Positions 43,451 through 52,752 of a stretch of 56,054 nucleotides of DNA are shown here, in pieces. How positions within the stretch are numbered: the first letter of the stretch is position 1; every line of letters begins with the position of its first letter. The notes under the pieces were generated by a model. It searched no databases, was not told the DNA's origin, and saw only the letters and a list, made by a program, of their open reading frames with translations. Source of the stretch: Acidobacteriota bacterium (lineage in GTDB: Bacteria; Acidobacteriota; Vicinamibacteria; Vicinamibacterales; UBA8438); assembly GCA_009861545.1 (NCBI GenBank), contig VXME01000088.1, forward strand, positions 1-56,054. Reading direction: 5' to 3'. The position numbers and the translations under genes are program-made.

Positions 43451-44659
43451 ATGCGCGTGCGAGAGTACGTTCGGCTGGCGAGCACGGTCCTGGCGGTGTC
43501 TTTCGGGTTGTCGGCAGTGATCGGGATTGCCCTCCTGGGACAGACGGCGTCCCGGTCCGAACCGTCACCGCGCACTCCCTGGGGCGAGCCCGACCTCCAG
43601 GGGATCTGGACCGAAGAGTTCGACATCCCGCTCCAGCGGGCGGAGCGCTACGGGAACCGCGAGCTCCTGACGGACGAGGAGTACGCCGAGATCGACCAGC
43701 GCCGCGCCGCGGCCCTCGACAACCAGCAGCAGGCGGATGGCGACCGCAGGAATGCGCGCGGCAGCGAGCGGGACGTCGCCGGCGCGTACAGCGATGCGTT
43801 CCTGTCGTTCAAGCACATGGGCCGGCGCACGTCCCTGATCGTCGACCCGCCGAACGGCCGCATTCCTCCTCTGACCGAGGAGGCCCGGGCGCGGGCCGCG
43901 GCGGAGCGCGAGTTTCGCCTCGAGCTGCTCCGCTCCACCGAGACCTGCCGGAACGAGCTCGCGCCATGCGCCGGGGGCACATATGACCCGACCCCTTCAC
44001 CCCGCCGGTCGGAGCCGCCTCCCCGGTACAACACGACCCGGATGAATCGACACGACCATCCCGAGGACGGGGCGCTCGGGGACCGCTGCATGGCCGGGCA
44101 GATTCCCGAGTTCGGCACGGCGTTCGGCGGCAGTTTCCGGCGCATCGTGCAGACCCCCGGCGGGATCTCCATCTTCTACGACGTCGGCCAGGGGCAGGGC
44201 TTCCAGCGCAACATCGTCATGAACGGCAGCCCGCACCTCCCCGACCATATTCGCCAGTGGTGGGGCGACTCGCGCGGCCACTGGGAAGGGGACACGCTGG
44301 TCGTCGACGTCACCAATTTCAGCCCGCAACGGGACTTCCGCGGATCCCGCGAGAACCTGCATCTGGTCGAGCGCTGGACGCGAACCGGCCCGGACACGCT
44401 GGAGTACGAGGTGACCATCGAGGACCCGACCGTCTGGGTCAGCCCCTGGACGGTGCGGCAGGAGTTCCGCAAGCAGAGCGACGAGCTGAACCGCATCTAC
44501 TACGAGCCGCGGTGTCACGAGGGCAACTACGGCTTTCCGGCGCTGCTCCGCGCGGCGCGCATCGCGGACCAGCGGTACGAGGAAGGAACGGGACCGCACC
44601 CGGCGACCTTCGACAACGCCTCGGGAGCGGGGATCGAACGATTCCTGGGTGTCCCCTAG
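43451..44659 (+). CDS. Secreted WEGDTLVV-family protein, paralogue 5
   Basis: 402 residues, ATG 43451 with GGGAGG. A hydrophobic leader (VLAVSFGLSAVIGIALLGQ) precedes GEPDLQGIWTEEFDIPLQRA, SLIVDPPNGRIPPL, WWGDSRGHWEGDTLVVDVTNFS, LHLVERWTRTGPDTLEYEVTIEDPTVWVSPW and PRCHEGNYGFPALL. A Pro/Arg insert at about 165-200 makes it the longest copy. It is divergent from paralogue 4, so both could share a control region of about 350 bases in which no operator is obvious. Confidence 0.77.
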   Translation: MRVREYVRLASTVLAVSFGLSAVIGIALLGQTASRSEPSPRTPWGEPDLQGIWTEEFDIPLQRAERYGNRELLTDEEYAEIDQRRAAALDNQQQADGDRRNARGSERDVAGAYSDAFLSFKHMGRRTSLIVDPPNGRIPPLTEEARARAAAEREFRLELLRSTETCRNELAPCAGGTYDPTPSPRRSEPPPRYNTTRMNRHDHPEDGALGDRCMAGQIPEFGTAFGGSFRRIVQTPGGISIFYDVGQGQGFQRNIVMNGSPHLPDHIRQWWGDSRGHWEGDTLVVDVTNFSPQRDFRGSRENLHLVERWTRTGPDTLEYEVTIEDPTVWVSPWTVRQEFRKQSDELNRIYYEPRCHEGNYGFPALLRAARIADQRYEEGTGPHPATFDNASGAGIERFLGVP

Positions 44660-44733
44660 CCGCCAGCGGCTCCGGTTGTTTCCCGGCGGTTGCCCTCATC
44701 GCTCCCGAGGCGTGAGGCCGGGTCGGAAGGCAG

Positions 44734-45210
44734 ATGCCCGAACGGCCCAGCAACGAAGGTCTACCGCGGATGTCGGCCGCGCCGCGTTGGTCGCACCGGG
44801 ATCCGGTGGAAGGCGGCAATCCGTTTCCCGCGGGTGATCTCCGTCACACGCGTTGGGAAGAGGCGACTGCCCACGCGAGGGCCGCGCTCCGGCGCTACGA
44901 CGACGAGTCCGCCGCCGCCAGCGCGGATGCTCCGACTTCAGAGTCGTACGCACATCGTTGGCTCGACCTCGCCACGATGCGGTTCGACACCTGGGCGCGG
45001 CGGGGACTTGCGGCCGTGGACAATACGCTCGCGCGACGGGAGTATGCAGCGTGGCTCAAGACCTACGTCGCCAACTGGCGCGTCTACGTCGCGGAGACCT
45101 GCCCGCACGTCGCCGGCGACGTGCGGGCAGAACTCGCCTCGCGCCTCCAGGCTCGGGCCGAACACTGGGTCGATGAGGCCCGTCACCTGCTCCACAACGG
45201 GTTGCGGTAA
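44734..45210 (+). CDS. Hypothetical alpha-helical protein
   Basis: 158 residues with no recognised family. After a proline-rich start it is mostly helical: TRWEEATAHARAALRRYDDE, YAHRWLDLATMRFDTWARRGLAAVD, REYAAWLKTYVANWRVYVAETC. No signal peptide or membrane helix. An internal ATG at 44770 is a possible start. The coding-like composition and clear helices favour a real gene, but nothing more can be said. Confidence 0.45.
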   Translation: MPERPSNEGLPRMSAAPRWSHRDPVEGGNPFPAGDLRHTRWEEATAHARAALRRYDDESAAASADAPTSESYAHRWLDLATMRFDTWARRGLAAVDNTLARREYAAWLKTYVANWRVYVAETCPHVAGDVRAELASRLQARAEHWVDEARHLLHNGLR

Positions 45211-45217
45211 CTGGCCG

Positions 45218-45410
45218 TCACACCGCTCGCTGGCGTCTCACGATCGGCGCCAGCGCCCGAAGCGCCCGATTGACGGCGACACTCGTCAGGAGACACGTCG
45301 AGGACGTCCGGCGAGATGGCGACCACATCGGCTCCCTCCTCATATCGGCGAGCGGTCACCCCGCGCCTACCACCCGAGAAGTCGTACTCGGGTCGTATCG
45401 TGTCCTTCAT
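45218..45410 (-). pseudogene. Frameshifted antitoxin-like small gene
   Basis: From ATG 45410 the frame reads MKDTIRPEYDFSGGRRGV, then RYEEGADVVAISPDVLDVSPD, a pattern I know from small CopG/antitoxin-like proteins (YDFSxGxRGK). After the Asp codon at 45287-45285 one extra G (45284) shifts the frame; skipping it gives SVAVNRALRALAPIVRRQRAV and a stop at 45218, which is how this family normally ends. So the gene has a +1 frameshift, either a true lesion or a base-calling error. No toxin partner is visible beside it. Confidence 0.6.
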
Positions 45411-45470
45411 CCGCGAACCCGCATCCCGCCTGTCGTCCTCATGGCTCAGGTAGACATCCGATGCGCGCCA

Positions 45471-47621
45471 TCAGTTCAGCCCGCGGCGCATCAGCAGCGG
45501 ACGCACGTCCGGGTCCGCGCCCCTGAAGTCGCGGAACAGCGTCATCGCGTCGACGCTGCCGCCCCTCGACAGCAGGGTCCGCCGGAAGTGGTCGCCGTTG
45601 TCGCGCAGCAGGCCGCCGTTCTCCTTGAACCACTCGACGGAGTCGGCGTCGAGCACCTCGCTCCAGATGTAGGAGTAGTAGCCGGCCGAGTAGCCGCTGC
45701 TCCAGATGTGCGAGAAGTAGGTGCTGCGGTAGCGCGGCGGCACGGCGTCGAGCGCCACGCCGGAGGCCTCGAGCGCATCCGCCTCGAACGCCTCGACATC
45801 GGCCGCGGCCGGGACCTCGTCGGCCGTGATCTGGTGCCACGCCTGGTCGAGCAGCGACGCGGCGAGGTACTCGGTGGTGGCGAAGCCCTGGTTGAACTGC
45901 TGCGTCGCCAGCACCCGCTCCAGCAGGTCGGCCGGCATCGGCTCGCCGGTCTCGTAATGGACCGCGTAGTTCTCCAGGACCTCCGGCCAGGTGGCCCACA
46001 TCTCGTTGACCTGCGACGGATACTCGACGAAGTCGCGCGGCACCGCGGTTCCGGCGAAATAGGGGTACTCCACGTTCGAGAAGAAGCCGTGCAGGGCGTG
46101 GCCGAACTCGTGGAACGCCGTGGTCACCTCGTCGAAGGTCAGCAGCGTCGGCTCGCCGGCCGGCGGTTTCGGCACGTTGAGGTGGTTGCCCACCACCGGC
46201 AAGGTACCGAGCATGTGCGACTGCGAGACGTAGGCGTTCATCCAGGCCCCGCCGCGCTTGGACGGCCGGGCGTAGAAGTCTCCCAGGAACAGCCCCAGCG
46301 GCTCGCCGTCGACGTCGAACACCTCCCAGACGCGCACGTCGGGGTGGTAAACCGGCAGTTCCGGCCGCTCCTCGAAGGTCAGTCCGTAGAGCCGGGTGGC
46401 GGCGAAGAAGACGCCGTCCTCGAGGACGTTGTTCATCTCGAAGTAGGGGCGGAGCTGCGACGCGTCGAACGCGTAGCGGTCGGCCCGCACCTTCTCGGTG
46501 TAGTAGGACCAGTCCCAGGCGGCCAACTCCAGGTCGGCGCCTTCCGCGTTGGCCATCGCCTGCAGATCGGCCGCCTCCCGCTCGGCGTTCGCCACCGCCG
46601 GCGGGGCCAGGCTCGCGAGCCGCTCGTTGACCGCCTCGACGGTCTGCGCGGTCTGCCGCTCGAGAATGTAGGCGGCGTGGTTCGGGTAGCCGAGCATCGC
46701 GGCCCGCTCGGCCCGCAGCCGCGCCATCGTGGTGATCACCTCGCGGTTGTCGTACTCGCCGCCCTGGCTGCCGCGGGCCAGAGACTCCCGGGCGATGCGC
46801 TCGCGCAGGTCGCGGTTTTCCAGCGACGCCAGCGCCGGCTGGCCGCTGGTGTTGAGCAGGGGGATGACGTACCGGTTCTCCAGGCCGCGCGCGGCGGCGG
46901 CGGCGGCCGCGGATGCGATCTCGTTCTCCGACAGGCCGGCCAGCTCCTCCTCGGTCTCCACCACCACCGCCGAGGCGTTGACCTCGTCCAGCACGTTCTG
47001 CGTGAAGCGGCTCCCCAACGCCGCGAGCTCCGCGTTGATCTCCTGCATCCGCTCCTTCTGCGACTCGGAGAGCCGCGCGCCGGCCCGCACGAAGTCGACG
47101 TAGTACTGCTCGACGAGCCGCCGCGCCTCGTCGTCGAGCCCCAGCGTCTCGCGCTGGTCGTAGAGGGCCTGCACCCGCGCGAACAGGTCCGCGTTCAGCA
47201 ACATCGCGTCGGTGTGCGCGGCCAGCCGCGGCGCCATCTCGTTACGGGTCGCGTTGATGGCGTCGTTCGTATGTGCGCTGGCGAGGCTGAAGAACGTCCG
47301 GGCGACGCGATCGAGCGTCCGGCCGGAGCGTTCCAGCGGGATGATCGTGTTCTCGAAGGTCGGCGGCTCCGATTGGGCGGCAATGGCCTCGATCTCTTCG
47401 ATCTGCTCGGCCATCCCGCGCTCGAACGCCGGACTGTAGTGCGCATTGTCGATCCGGTCGAAGGGCGGCAACCGGTACGGCAGCGTACTCTCGGTGAAGA
47501 ACGGATTCTCGGTCATCTCCTGCTGCCCGGCGGCTTCGATCGCGCCGCCATCGAACGGGACGCCGGAGCCGAGCATCAGCGCCACGACCGCCGCCGCCAA
47601 TCCCAGGGACTTGCCTCTCAT
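45471..47621 (-). CDS. dcp: M3-family zinc peptidase (peptidyl-dipeptidase Dcp-like), exported
   Basis: 716 residues, the normal size for Dcp/oligopeptidase A. The zinc motif TAFHEFGHALHGF (HExxH near 504) and the downstream Glu in PSQVNEMWA complete the site. FENTIIPLERSGRTLDRVARTFFSL and YFSHIWSSGYSAGYYSYIWSEVLDAD are typical family blocks. A signal-like N-terminus (LAAAVVALMLGSGV) suggests periplasmic location, as for Dcp. It removes dipeptides from the C-terminus of short peptides. Divergent from typA. Confidence 0.9.
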   Translation of the reverse strand: MRGKSLGLAAAVVALMLGSGVPFDGGAIEAAGQQEMTENPFFTESTLPYRLPPFDRIDNAHYSPAFERGMAEQIEEIEAIAAQSEPPTFENTIIPLERSGRTLDRVARTFFSLASAHTNDAINATRNEMAPRLAAHTDAMLLNADLFARVQALYDQRETLGLDDEARRLVEQYYVDFVRAGARLSESQKERMQEINAELAALGSRFTQNVLDEVNASAVVVETEEELAGLSENEIASAAAAAAARGLENRYVIPLLNTSGQPALASLENRDLRERIARESLARGSQGGEYDNREVITTMARLRAERAAMLGYPNHAAYILERQTAQTVEAVNERLASLAPPAVANAEREAADLQAMANAEGADLELAAWDWSYYTEKVRADRYAFDASQLRPYFEMNNVLEDGVFFAATRLYGLTFEERPELPVYHPDVRVWEVFDVDGEPLGLFLGDFYARPSKRGGAWMNAYVSQSHMLGTLPVVGNHLNVPKPPAGEPTLLTFDEVTTAFHEFGHALHGFFSNVEYPYFAGTAVPRDFVEYPSQVNEMWATWPEVLENYAVHYETGEPMPADLLERVLATQQFNQGFATTEYLAASLLDQAWHQITADEVPAAADVEAFEADALEASGVALDAVPPRYRSTYFSHIWSSGYSAGYYSYIWSEVLDADSVEWFKENGGLLRDNGDHFRRTLLSRGGSVDAMTLFRDFRGADPDVRPLLMRRGLN

Positions 47622-47749
47622 GCCAACACCCTCCCGACAGAAAACTGTTCCGCAACCGTCAACGATAGCAGCTTTGGGGCCAACCCGCGGCGGCGGGAGA
47701 TGCCGTGAGATAATGCAGGTGTGACCGTTTCGTCGGGGCGCTCCGCCCC

Positions 47750-49582
47750 ATGAGGGCGCCCGCCGGCATCGGCGTCGCCAACCCCCTCCGCCGCAACATC
47801 GCGATCATCGCCCACGTGGACCACGGCAAGACCACGCTGGTCGACGCCATGCTGCACCAGAGCGGCGTGTTCCGCGAGCACGAACGGGTGGAGGAGCGCG
47901 CCCTCGACAACATCGACCTCGAGCGCGAGCGCGGCATCACGATCATGGCCAAGAACACGGCCATCCGCTATCGCGACCTGATCATCAACATCGTCGACAC
48001 GCCGGGCCACGCCGACTTCGGCGGCGAGGTCGAACGCACCCTGACCATGGTCGACGGCGTGCTGCTGCTCGTCGACGCGTCCGAGGGTCCCCTGCCCCAG
48101 ACCCGCTTCGTGCTGCGCAAGGCGCTCGAGCAGGGTCTGCCGCCGGTCGTAGTCATCAACAAGATGGACCGGCCGGACGCGCGGCCGGCCGAGGTGCTCG
48201 ACGAGATCTACGACCTGTTCATCGACCTCGACGCGAGCGAGGAGCAGATCGAGTTCCCGGTGTTGTACGCCAACGCCAGGGCGGGTACGGCCAGTACCGA
48301 GCCCGCCGAGCCGGGACGCGACCTGCGGCCCCTGCTCGACGCCATCGCCGAGCGGATGCCGCCGCCGGCCGGCGATCCCGACACCTCGCTGCAGGTGCTG
48401 GTGGCCAACCTGGACGCGAGCGATTACCTGGGCCGGATTGCCATCGGCCGCATCGTCAACGGCCGGGTGGCGACGGGCGACGAGATAGCGGTCTCGAAGC
48501 TGGACGGCGCAGTCGCGCGGACCCGCGTCACGAAGCTCTACGTCTTCAACGGCCTGGAACGGATGGAGGTCGCGCAGGCGGCGGCGGGCGACGTCATCTG
48601 CCTGGCCGGAATCGACGACATCACCATCGGGGAGACCATCACCAGCCCGGACGACCCGCGGCCGATTCCCCCGATGCACGTCGACGAGCCCACGGTCTCG
48701 ATGGTCTTCGGCGTGAACACCTCGCCCATGTCGGGGCGTGACGGCCGGTACGTCACCTCGCGCAATCTCCGCGACCGTCTGGCGCGGGAGCTGGTCGGCA
48801 ACGTCTCGATCCGGGTCGAGGACACCGACTCGCCGGAGCAGTTGAAGGTGATCGGCCGCGGCGAGCTGCAGTTGTCGATCCTCATCGAGATGATGCGCCG
48901 CGAGGGCTACGAGCTGCAGGTCTCGCGGCCCCGGATCGTCACCCGCAAGAGGAAGGGCCGCACCGAGGAGCCGGTCGAGGAACTGGTCATCGACGTGGCC
49001 GAGGACTACCAGGGGGTCGTCATCGCGCAGCTCGGCAACCGCAAGGCCACGATGACCCGGATGGTGAACCACGGCAGCGGCCGGATCCGGCTGGAGTTCC
49101 GGATTCCGACGCGCGGGCTCATCGGCTTCCGCTCGCAGTTCCTCACCGACACGCGCGGCACCGGCATCATGAACCACCTGTTCGCCGGCTGGGAGCCGTG
49201 GAACGGCCCGATTCCCGGCCGCCCCTCCGGGGCGCTGGTGGCCGACCGCGCCGGCAAGGCGACCGCCTACGCGATCTACAACCTGCAGGAGCGCGGCGAG
49301 ATCTTCCTCGACGCCGGCACGCCGGTCTACGAAGGGATGATCATCGGCGAGAACGCGCGGCCGGCCGACCTCGACGTCAACGTGACGAAGGAGAAGAAGC
49401 TCACCAACATGCGCTCTTCCACCGCCGAGGAGGCCATCCGCCTCGTCCCGCCGCGGCTGCTGAACCTGGAGCAGGCGATCGAGTTCATCAACGACGACGA
49501 GCTGGTGGAGATCACGCCCGGCAGCATCCGGCTGCGCAAGGAGGTCCTGGCCACGAACATGCGGCCGAAGAAGGAGCCGTAG
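47750..49582 (+). CDS. typA: Ribosome-associated GTPase TypA/BipA
   Basis: 610 residues, full length. GTPase motifs: [10 protein letters not shown] (G1, near 20-29), RGITI (G2), DTPGHADF (G3) and NKMDRPDA (G4). Domain II, an EF-G-like domain III/V and the BipA-specific C-terminal domain ([22 protein letters not shown]) follow. BipA helps ribosome assembly and adaptation to stress and low temperature. The ATG at 47750 leaves 13 residues before [11 protein letters not shown]. Best housekeeping marker in the window for phylogeny. Confidence 0.96.
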   Translation: MRAPAGIGVANPLRRNIAIIAHVDHGKTTLVDAMLHQSGVFREHERVEERALDNIDLERERGITIMAKNTAIRYRDLIINIVDTPGHADFGGEVERTLTMVDGVLLLVDASEGPLPQTRFVLRKALEQGLPPVVVINKMDRPDARPAEVLDEIYDLFIDLDASEEQIEFPVLYANARAGTASTEPAEPGRDLRPLLDAIAERMPPPAGDPDTSLQVLVANLDASDYLGRIAIGRIVNGRVATGDEIAVSKLDGAVARTRVTKLYVFNGLERMEVAQAAAGDVICLAGIDDITIGETITSPDDPRPIPPMHVDEPTVSMVFGVNTSPMSGRDGRYVTSRNLRDRLARELVGNVSIRVEDTDSPEQLKVIGRGELQLSILIEMMRREGYELQVSRPRIVTRKRKGRTEEPVEELVIDVAEDYQGVVIAQLGNRKATMTRMVNHGSGRIRLEFRIPTRGLIGFRSQFLTDTRGTGIMNHLFAGWEPWNGPIPGRPSGALVADRAGKATAYAIYNLQERGEIFLDAGTPVYEGMIIGENARPADLDVNVTKEKKLTNMRSSTAEEAIRLVPPRLLNLEQAIEFINDDELVEITPGSIRLRKEVLATNMRPKKEP

Positions 49583-49653
49583 CGCGGCAATCGGAGGCCG
49601 CAGCGCCGCCCTGTGGTTGCGTTCGGCGATGATTGTCGGGCTACGATCCCGCC

Positions 49654-50565
49654 ATGACGCAGGACACGCCGGAAGTCATCGAGTTGCGGGCCGGTTCGAC
49701 GCGCCTCGCCGTGGCGCCGGAAGTCGGCGGCTCCATCACCCGTTACGCATCGGAGCGCGGCGGAACCACCATCGAGTGGATGCGCCCCTCGCCGGCCGAC
49801 GCCATCGCCAACCGCTCGGCCGGCGGCACGTCGAGCTTCCCGATGGTGCCGTTCTCGAACCGCATCCGCAACGCCGCGTTTGGCTTCCAGGGGCGGACCA
49901 TCCAGCTCCCGCAGAACTTCCGGCCCGAACCGCATGCCATCCACGGGCACGCCTGGCGCGAGCCGTGGGCCGTCCTCTCGCAGTCGGACGCGACCCTGAC
50001 GCTGGAGTACCGTCACCCGGCCGACGCGTGGCCCTGGACCTACACGGCGCAGCAGGCGTTCGATCTCACCGAAGAACGCCTCCGCGTCCGGTTCACGGTG
50101 ACCAACGAGGCGTCGGCGCCGATGCCGGTCGGCTTCGGCCTCCATCCCTACTTCGTCCGCACGCCCCGCGCTACCGTGCGCGCCGACGTCGGCCAGATGT
50201 GGCAGGCCGACGCCGGCCTCATGCCGGTCAACCTCGTGCCGCCGCCCCCGCAACTCCTGCTCGACGGCGCCGGCCTGAACCCGGACGCCACCCCGCTCGA
50301 CAACAACTTCGTCGGCTTCGGCGGGCGGGCGATCATCGCCTGGCCCGAGTGGAACGCCCGGCTGCGGATCGATGCCGACCCGGCCTATGCCTGCCTGGTC
50401 GTCTACACGCCGGCGGGCCAGGACTTCTTCTGCGTGGAGCCGGCAACCAACTGTATCGACGGCTTCAACCTGGCCGACGCCGGCCGAACGGACACCGGCA
50501 TCATCGTGCTGGCGCCGGGCGAGACCGCCGCCGGGGATGTGACGTTCACGCCGGAGTTGGCGTGA
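49654..50565 (+). CDS. Aldose 1-epimerase (galactose mutarotase)-like
   Basis: 303 residues of the GalM-type beta-sandwich. Residues of the site: SNRIRNAAFGFQGR, HAIHGHAWREPW (His), VGFGLHPYF (His) and FFCVEPATN (Glu). It interconverts alpha and beta anomers of aldoses, and may be a broader hexose-6-phosphate epimerase-like protein. ATG 49654 is preferred to one at 49633. It is followed by a membrane protein whose GTG overlaps its stop as GTGA, so the two form an operon. Confidence 0.87.
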   Translation: MTQDTPEVIELRAGSTRLAVAPEVGGSITRYASERGGTTIEWMRPSPADAIANRSAGGTSSFPMVPFSNRIRNAAFGFQGRTIQLPQNFRPEPHAIHGHAWREPWAVLSQSDATLTLEYRHPADAWPWTYTAQQAFDLTEERLRVRFTVTNEASAPMPVGFGLHPYFVRTPRATVRADVGQMWQADAGLMPVNLVPPPPQLLLDGAGLNPDATPLDNNFVGFGGRAIIAWPEWNARLRIDADPAYACLVVYTPAGQDFFCVEPATNCIDGFNLADAGRTDTGIIVLAPGETAAGDVTFTPELA

Positions 50566-51023
50566 CCAGCCGAATACCGGTTCCTGCATCCGACACACCC
50601 ATCACGCCACCACCGAGTCCTGCCCTGCCTGCACGCAAAGACATCGCCAGGCCCTGGTTCGCCATCGGCTGGTTCCTGATCTGGGGTCTGTTCCAGACGT
50701 TCGCCGTCGTATCGGTGCTCGACGGCACCTGGGAGCGCCCGGCGGCGTTCCCGGCCGGGGTCTACGAGACGCTGATCTGGCCGGACATGTTCTTCGTTCC
50801 CCTCTACGTGGCGACGGCCGCCCTGCTCTGGAGGCGGCACTGGCTCGGGAACGTGCTCGCGTTCGTGGCCGGCGGCGGCATCATCTACGTGATGATCTAC
50901 CTGCTGGCGCTGTCGGGACTCTCCGGGGCCGTCAACGTCGTCGCGGACGGCCTGTTCCTCGTCTTCACGCTCGTGTCGCTGTGGCAGGTCGGGGTTCGAG
51001 CCCGCCGGCGCGCCGCGGGCTGA
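50562..51023 (+). CDS. Four-helix membrane protein coupled to the epimerase
   Basis: 153 residues from GTG 50562 (GTGA overlap). After a proline-rich leader there are four membrane helices (PWFAIGWFLIWGLFQTFAVV, LIWPDMFFVPLYVATAALLW, GNVLAFVAGGGIIYVMIYLLAL, NVVADGLFLVFTLVSLWQVG) and an Arg-rich end. No named family; translationally coupled to the epimerase, but a role with it is only inferred. Confidence 0.65.
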   Translation: MTSRIPVPASDTPITPPPSPALPARKDIARPWFAIGWFLIWGLFQTFAVVSVLDGTWERPAAFPAGVYETLIWPDMFFVPLYVATAALLWRRHWLGNVLAFVAGGGIIYVMIYLLALSGLSGAVNVVADGLFLVFTLVSLWQVGVRARRRAAG

Positions 51024-51161
51024 ATGCCGCCTCGCCTTGCCGCGCCGCGCGCTGATGGCCGCCTCAGCCTTGTTGCGCCGCGCCCGGCCGTGCATTTGCA
51101 GATCGCTTTCAACCCTGAATGGCAGCGCGTCGACCGACTGTTCGGGGATGCTCCCCTCGAG

Positions 51162-51185
51162 CATTGACAAATAGTTTTGTCAATG
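51162..51185. promoter_or_regulatory. Perfect inverted-repeat operator
   Basis: CATTGACAAA, TAGT, TTTGTCAATG: perfect 10-bp arms around a four-base centre in an AT-rich island of this GC-rich sequence. It covers the -35 box and spacer of the promoter in front of the ArsR-type regulator, so binding would block RNA polymerase. Likely autoregulatory site of that regulator. Confidence 0.75.
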
Positions 51186-51192
51186 GTTCAAT
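51164..51192 (+). promoter_or_regulatory. Sigma-70-type promoter of the ArsR-type regulator
   Basis: TTGACA (51164-51169), 17-base spacer, TTCAAT (51187-51192). The predicted start of transcription is about 51199-51201, which falls on the ATG at 51201, so the message may be leaderless. Confidence 0.6.
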
Positions 51193-51200
51193 GGCCGCGC

Positions 51201-51809
51201 ATGCTCGACGTCGAGGTCATCGATGATCCGGCCGCCGCGATGACGACCCTGGACCCGAAGCGGGCCCGCTTGCTGGCGGAGATGGCCGAGCCGATCTCGG
51301 CCGCGACGCTGGCCGCCCGGGTCGGCCTGGCCCGGCAGAAGGTCAACTACCACCTGCGCGCGCTGGAAAGGCACGGCCTGGTGGAGGAGGCGGAACGGCG
51401 CAGGTGGGGAGGACTGACCGAGCGCCTGCTGGTAGCCAGGGCGGCCTCGTATGTCGTCTCGCCGGCGGCGCTGGGCCCGATCGCGAGCGACCCGGCCCGA
51501 ACGCGCGATCGGCTGTCCGCCGGCTACCTGATCGCGTTGGGGGCACGAATCGTCCAGGAAACGAGCCAGCTCCTGCGGCGGTCGCGAGAGGCCGGGAAGC
51601 GCCTGGCGACGCTGTCTATCGACACCGAGATCCGTTTCCGTTCCGCGGCCGAGCGCGCCGCGTGCAGTCGGGAGCTCGCCGCGACGGTGGCCCGGCTCGT
51701 CGCGCGCTACCACGACGAGACGGCGCCGGGGGGCCGCCGGCATCGCCTGGTGGTCGTCGCGCATGCCAGACCGGCCACGCCGAAACCAACCACCGAGGAG
51801 ACACCATGA
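51201..51809 (+). CDS. ArsR-type winged-helix transcription regulator
   Basis: 202 residues from ATG 51201. The HTH is classic: DPKRARLLAEMAEPISAATLAARVGLARQKVNYHLRALERHGLVEEAERRRWGG. The C-terminal half is helical and lacks ArsR metal-binding Cys. ATG 51201 is chosen because the promoter places transcription start at about that base; an in-frame ATG at 51183 lies within the operator. The stop overlaps the SRPBCC gene as ATGA, a typical pairing in which the regulator controls the AHSA1-like partner. Expected to repress its own operon through the inverted repeat at 51162. Confidence 0.85.
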   Translation: MLDVEVIDDPAAAMTTLDPKRARLLAEMAEPISAATLAARVGLARQKVNYHLRALERHGLVEEAERRRWGGLTERLLVARAASYVVSPAALGPIASDPARTRDRLSAGYLIALGARIVQETSQLLRRSREAGKRLATLSIDTEIRFRSAAERAACSRELAATVARLVARYHDETAPGGRRHRLVVVAHARPATPKPTTEETP

Positions 51810-52630
51810 CCGTGAAACGCAGCGCGTCCGGCCGCCGGTCCATCGAGCTCGAAGTGGAGGTCCCGGGCACGCCCGAGGAGGTCTGGCAGGCGATCGCCAC
51901 CGGACCCGGCATCTCCGCCTGGTTCTTTCCGGCGGAGGTGGAAGAGCGCCCCGGAGGACGCATCGTCTGGCACATGGAGCCGGGCGTGGACGCCCCGGGC
52001 ACGGTCACTGCCTGGGAACCGCCGCGCCGGTTGGGCATCGAAGAACCGCCAGATTGGCGACCGGGAGCCGCGGCGCTCGCCACCGAGTGGACGATCGAGC
52101 CGCGCGCCGGCGGCACCTGCGTGGTGCGTCTCGTCCACAGCCTCTTCGCCGACACCGGCGACTGGGACGACGAGCTCGAGGGCATCGAGGCCAACTGGCC
52201 CTGCTTCTTCGGTATCCTGCAGCTTTACCTCAAGCACTTCCGCGGGCAGTCCGCCGCGATCATCCGCGTGACGGGAACCGCCTCGGGGACCGCGCGCGAC
52301 GCGTGGAGGGCGTTGCTCGATGCGCTCGGTCTCGCCGGCGCCGCCGAGGGGCAATCCTGGCGCACGCCGTCCGACGGCGCGCCGCCGCTGTCCGGGGCCG
52401 TCGAGCGCATCGTGGAGGGGACGTCGCCGCACGCGCTGCTCCGGCTCGACCACCCGCTGCCCGGCATCGCAGCACCCACCGTGTACACGATGGACGACCA
52501 GGTGATGACGTCGTTCGGCATCCATCTGTACGGCGACGCGGCGGCCGCCGTCGCTGCTAGTGAGGAGCCGGCGTGGCAGGCGTGGATGAAGCGGCGGTTC
52601 CCGGCGCCGGAACAGAGGGACACGACCTGA
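51806..52630 (+). CDS. SRPBCC/AHSA1-domain protein
   Basis: 274 residues. The first 150 match the AHSA1-like SRPBCC fold: IELEVEVPGTPEEVWQAIATGPGISAWFFPAEVE, GRIVWHMEPGV, VRLVHSLFADTGDWDDELEGIEANWPCFFGILQLYLKHF. A further 110 residues (RDAWRALLDALGL ... VYTMDDQVMTSFGIHLYGDAA) look like a second, degenerate half. The fold has a hydrophobic pocket for lipids or other small ligands. It overlaps the ArsR-type regulator by four bases. Confidence 0.85.
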   Translation: MTVKRSASGRRSIELEVEVPGTPEEVWQAIATGPGISAWFFPAEVEERPGGRIVWHMEPGVDAPGTVTAWEPPRRLGIEEPPDWRPGAAALATEWTIEPRAGGTCVVRLVHSLFADTGDWDDELEGIEANWPCFFGILQLYLKHFRGQSAAIIRVTGTASGTARDAWRALLDALGLAGAAEGQSWRTPSDGAPPLSGAVERIVEGTSPHALLRLDHPLPGIAAPTVYTMDDQVMTSFGIHLYGDAAAAVAASEEPAWQAWMKRRFPAPEQRDTT

Positions 52631-52752
52631 CGATCGGACGCGATAAACCCTGAGATCGAGAAACGCGGTGGGGCGGCTCCCGCCGGGTCGCAGGGGGCCC
52701 GGGCACGAACGCCGACGGCGACGGCACCGCCTACGATCCGCCGCGCCGGGAG

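Noticed and set aside
45270-47708. Open frame of about 800 codons on the plus strand
   Set aside because: Antisense shadow of the M3 peptidase; low-complexity translation and no motif.
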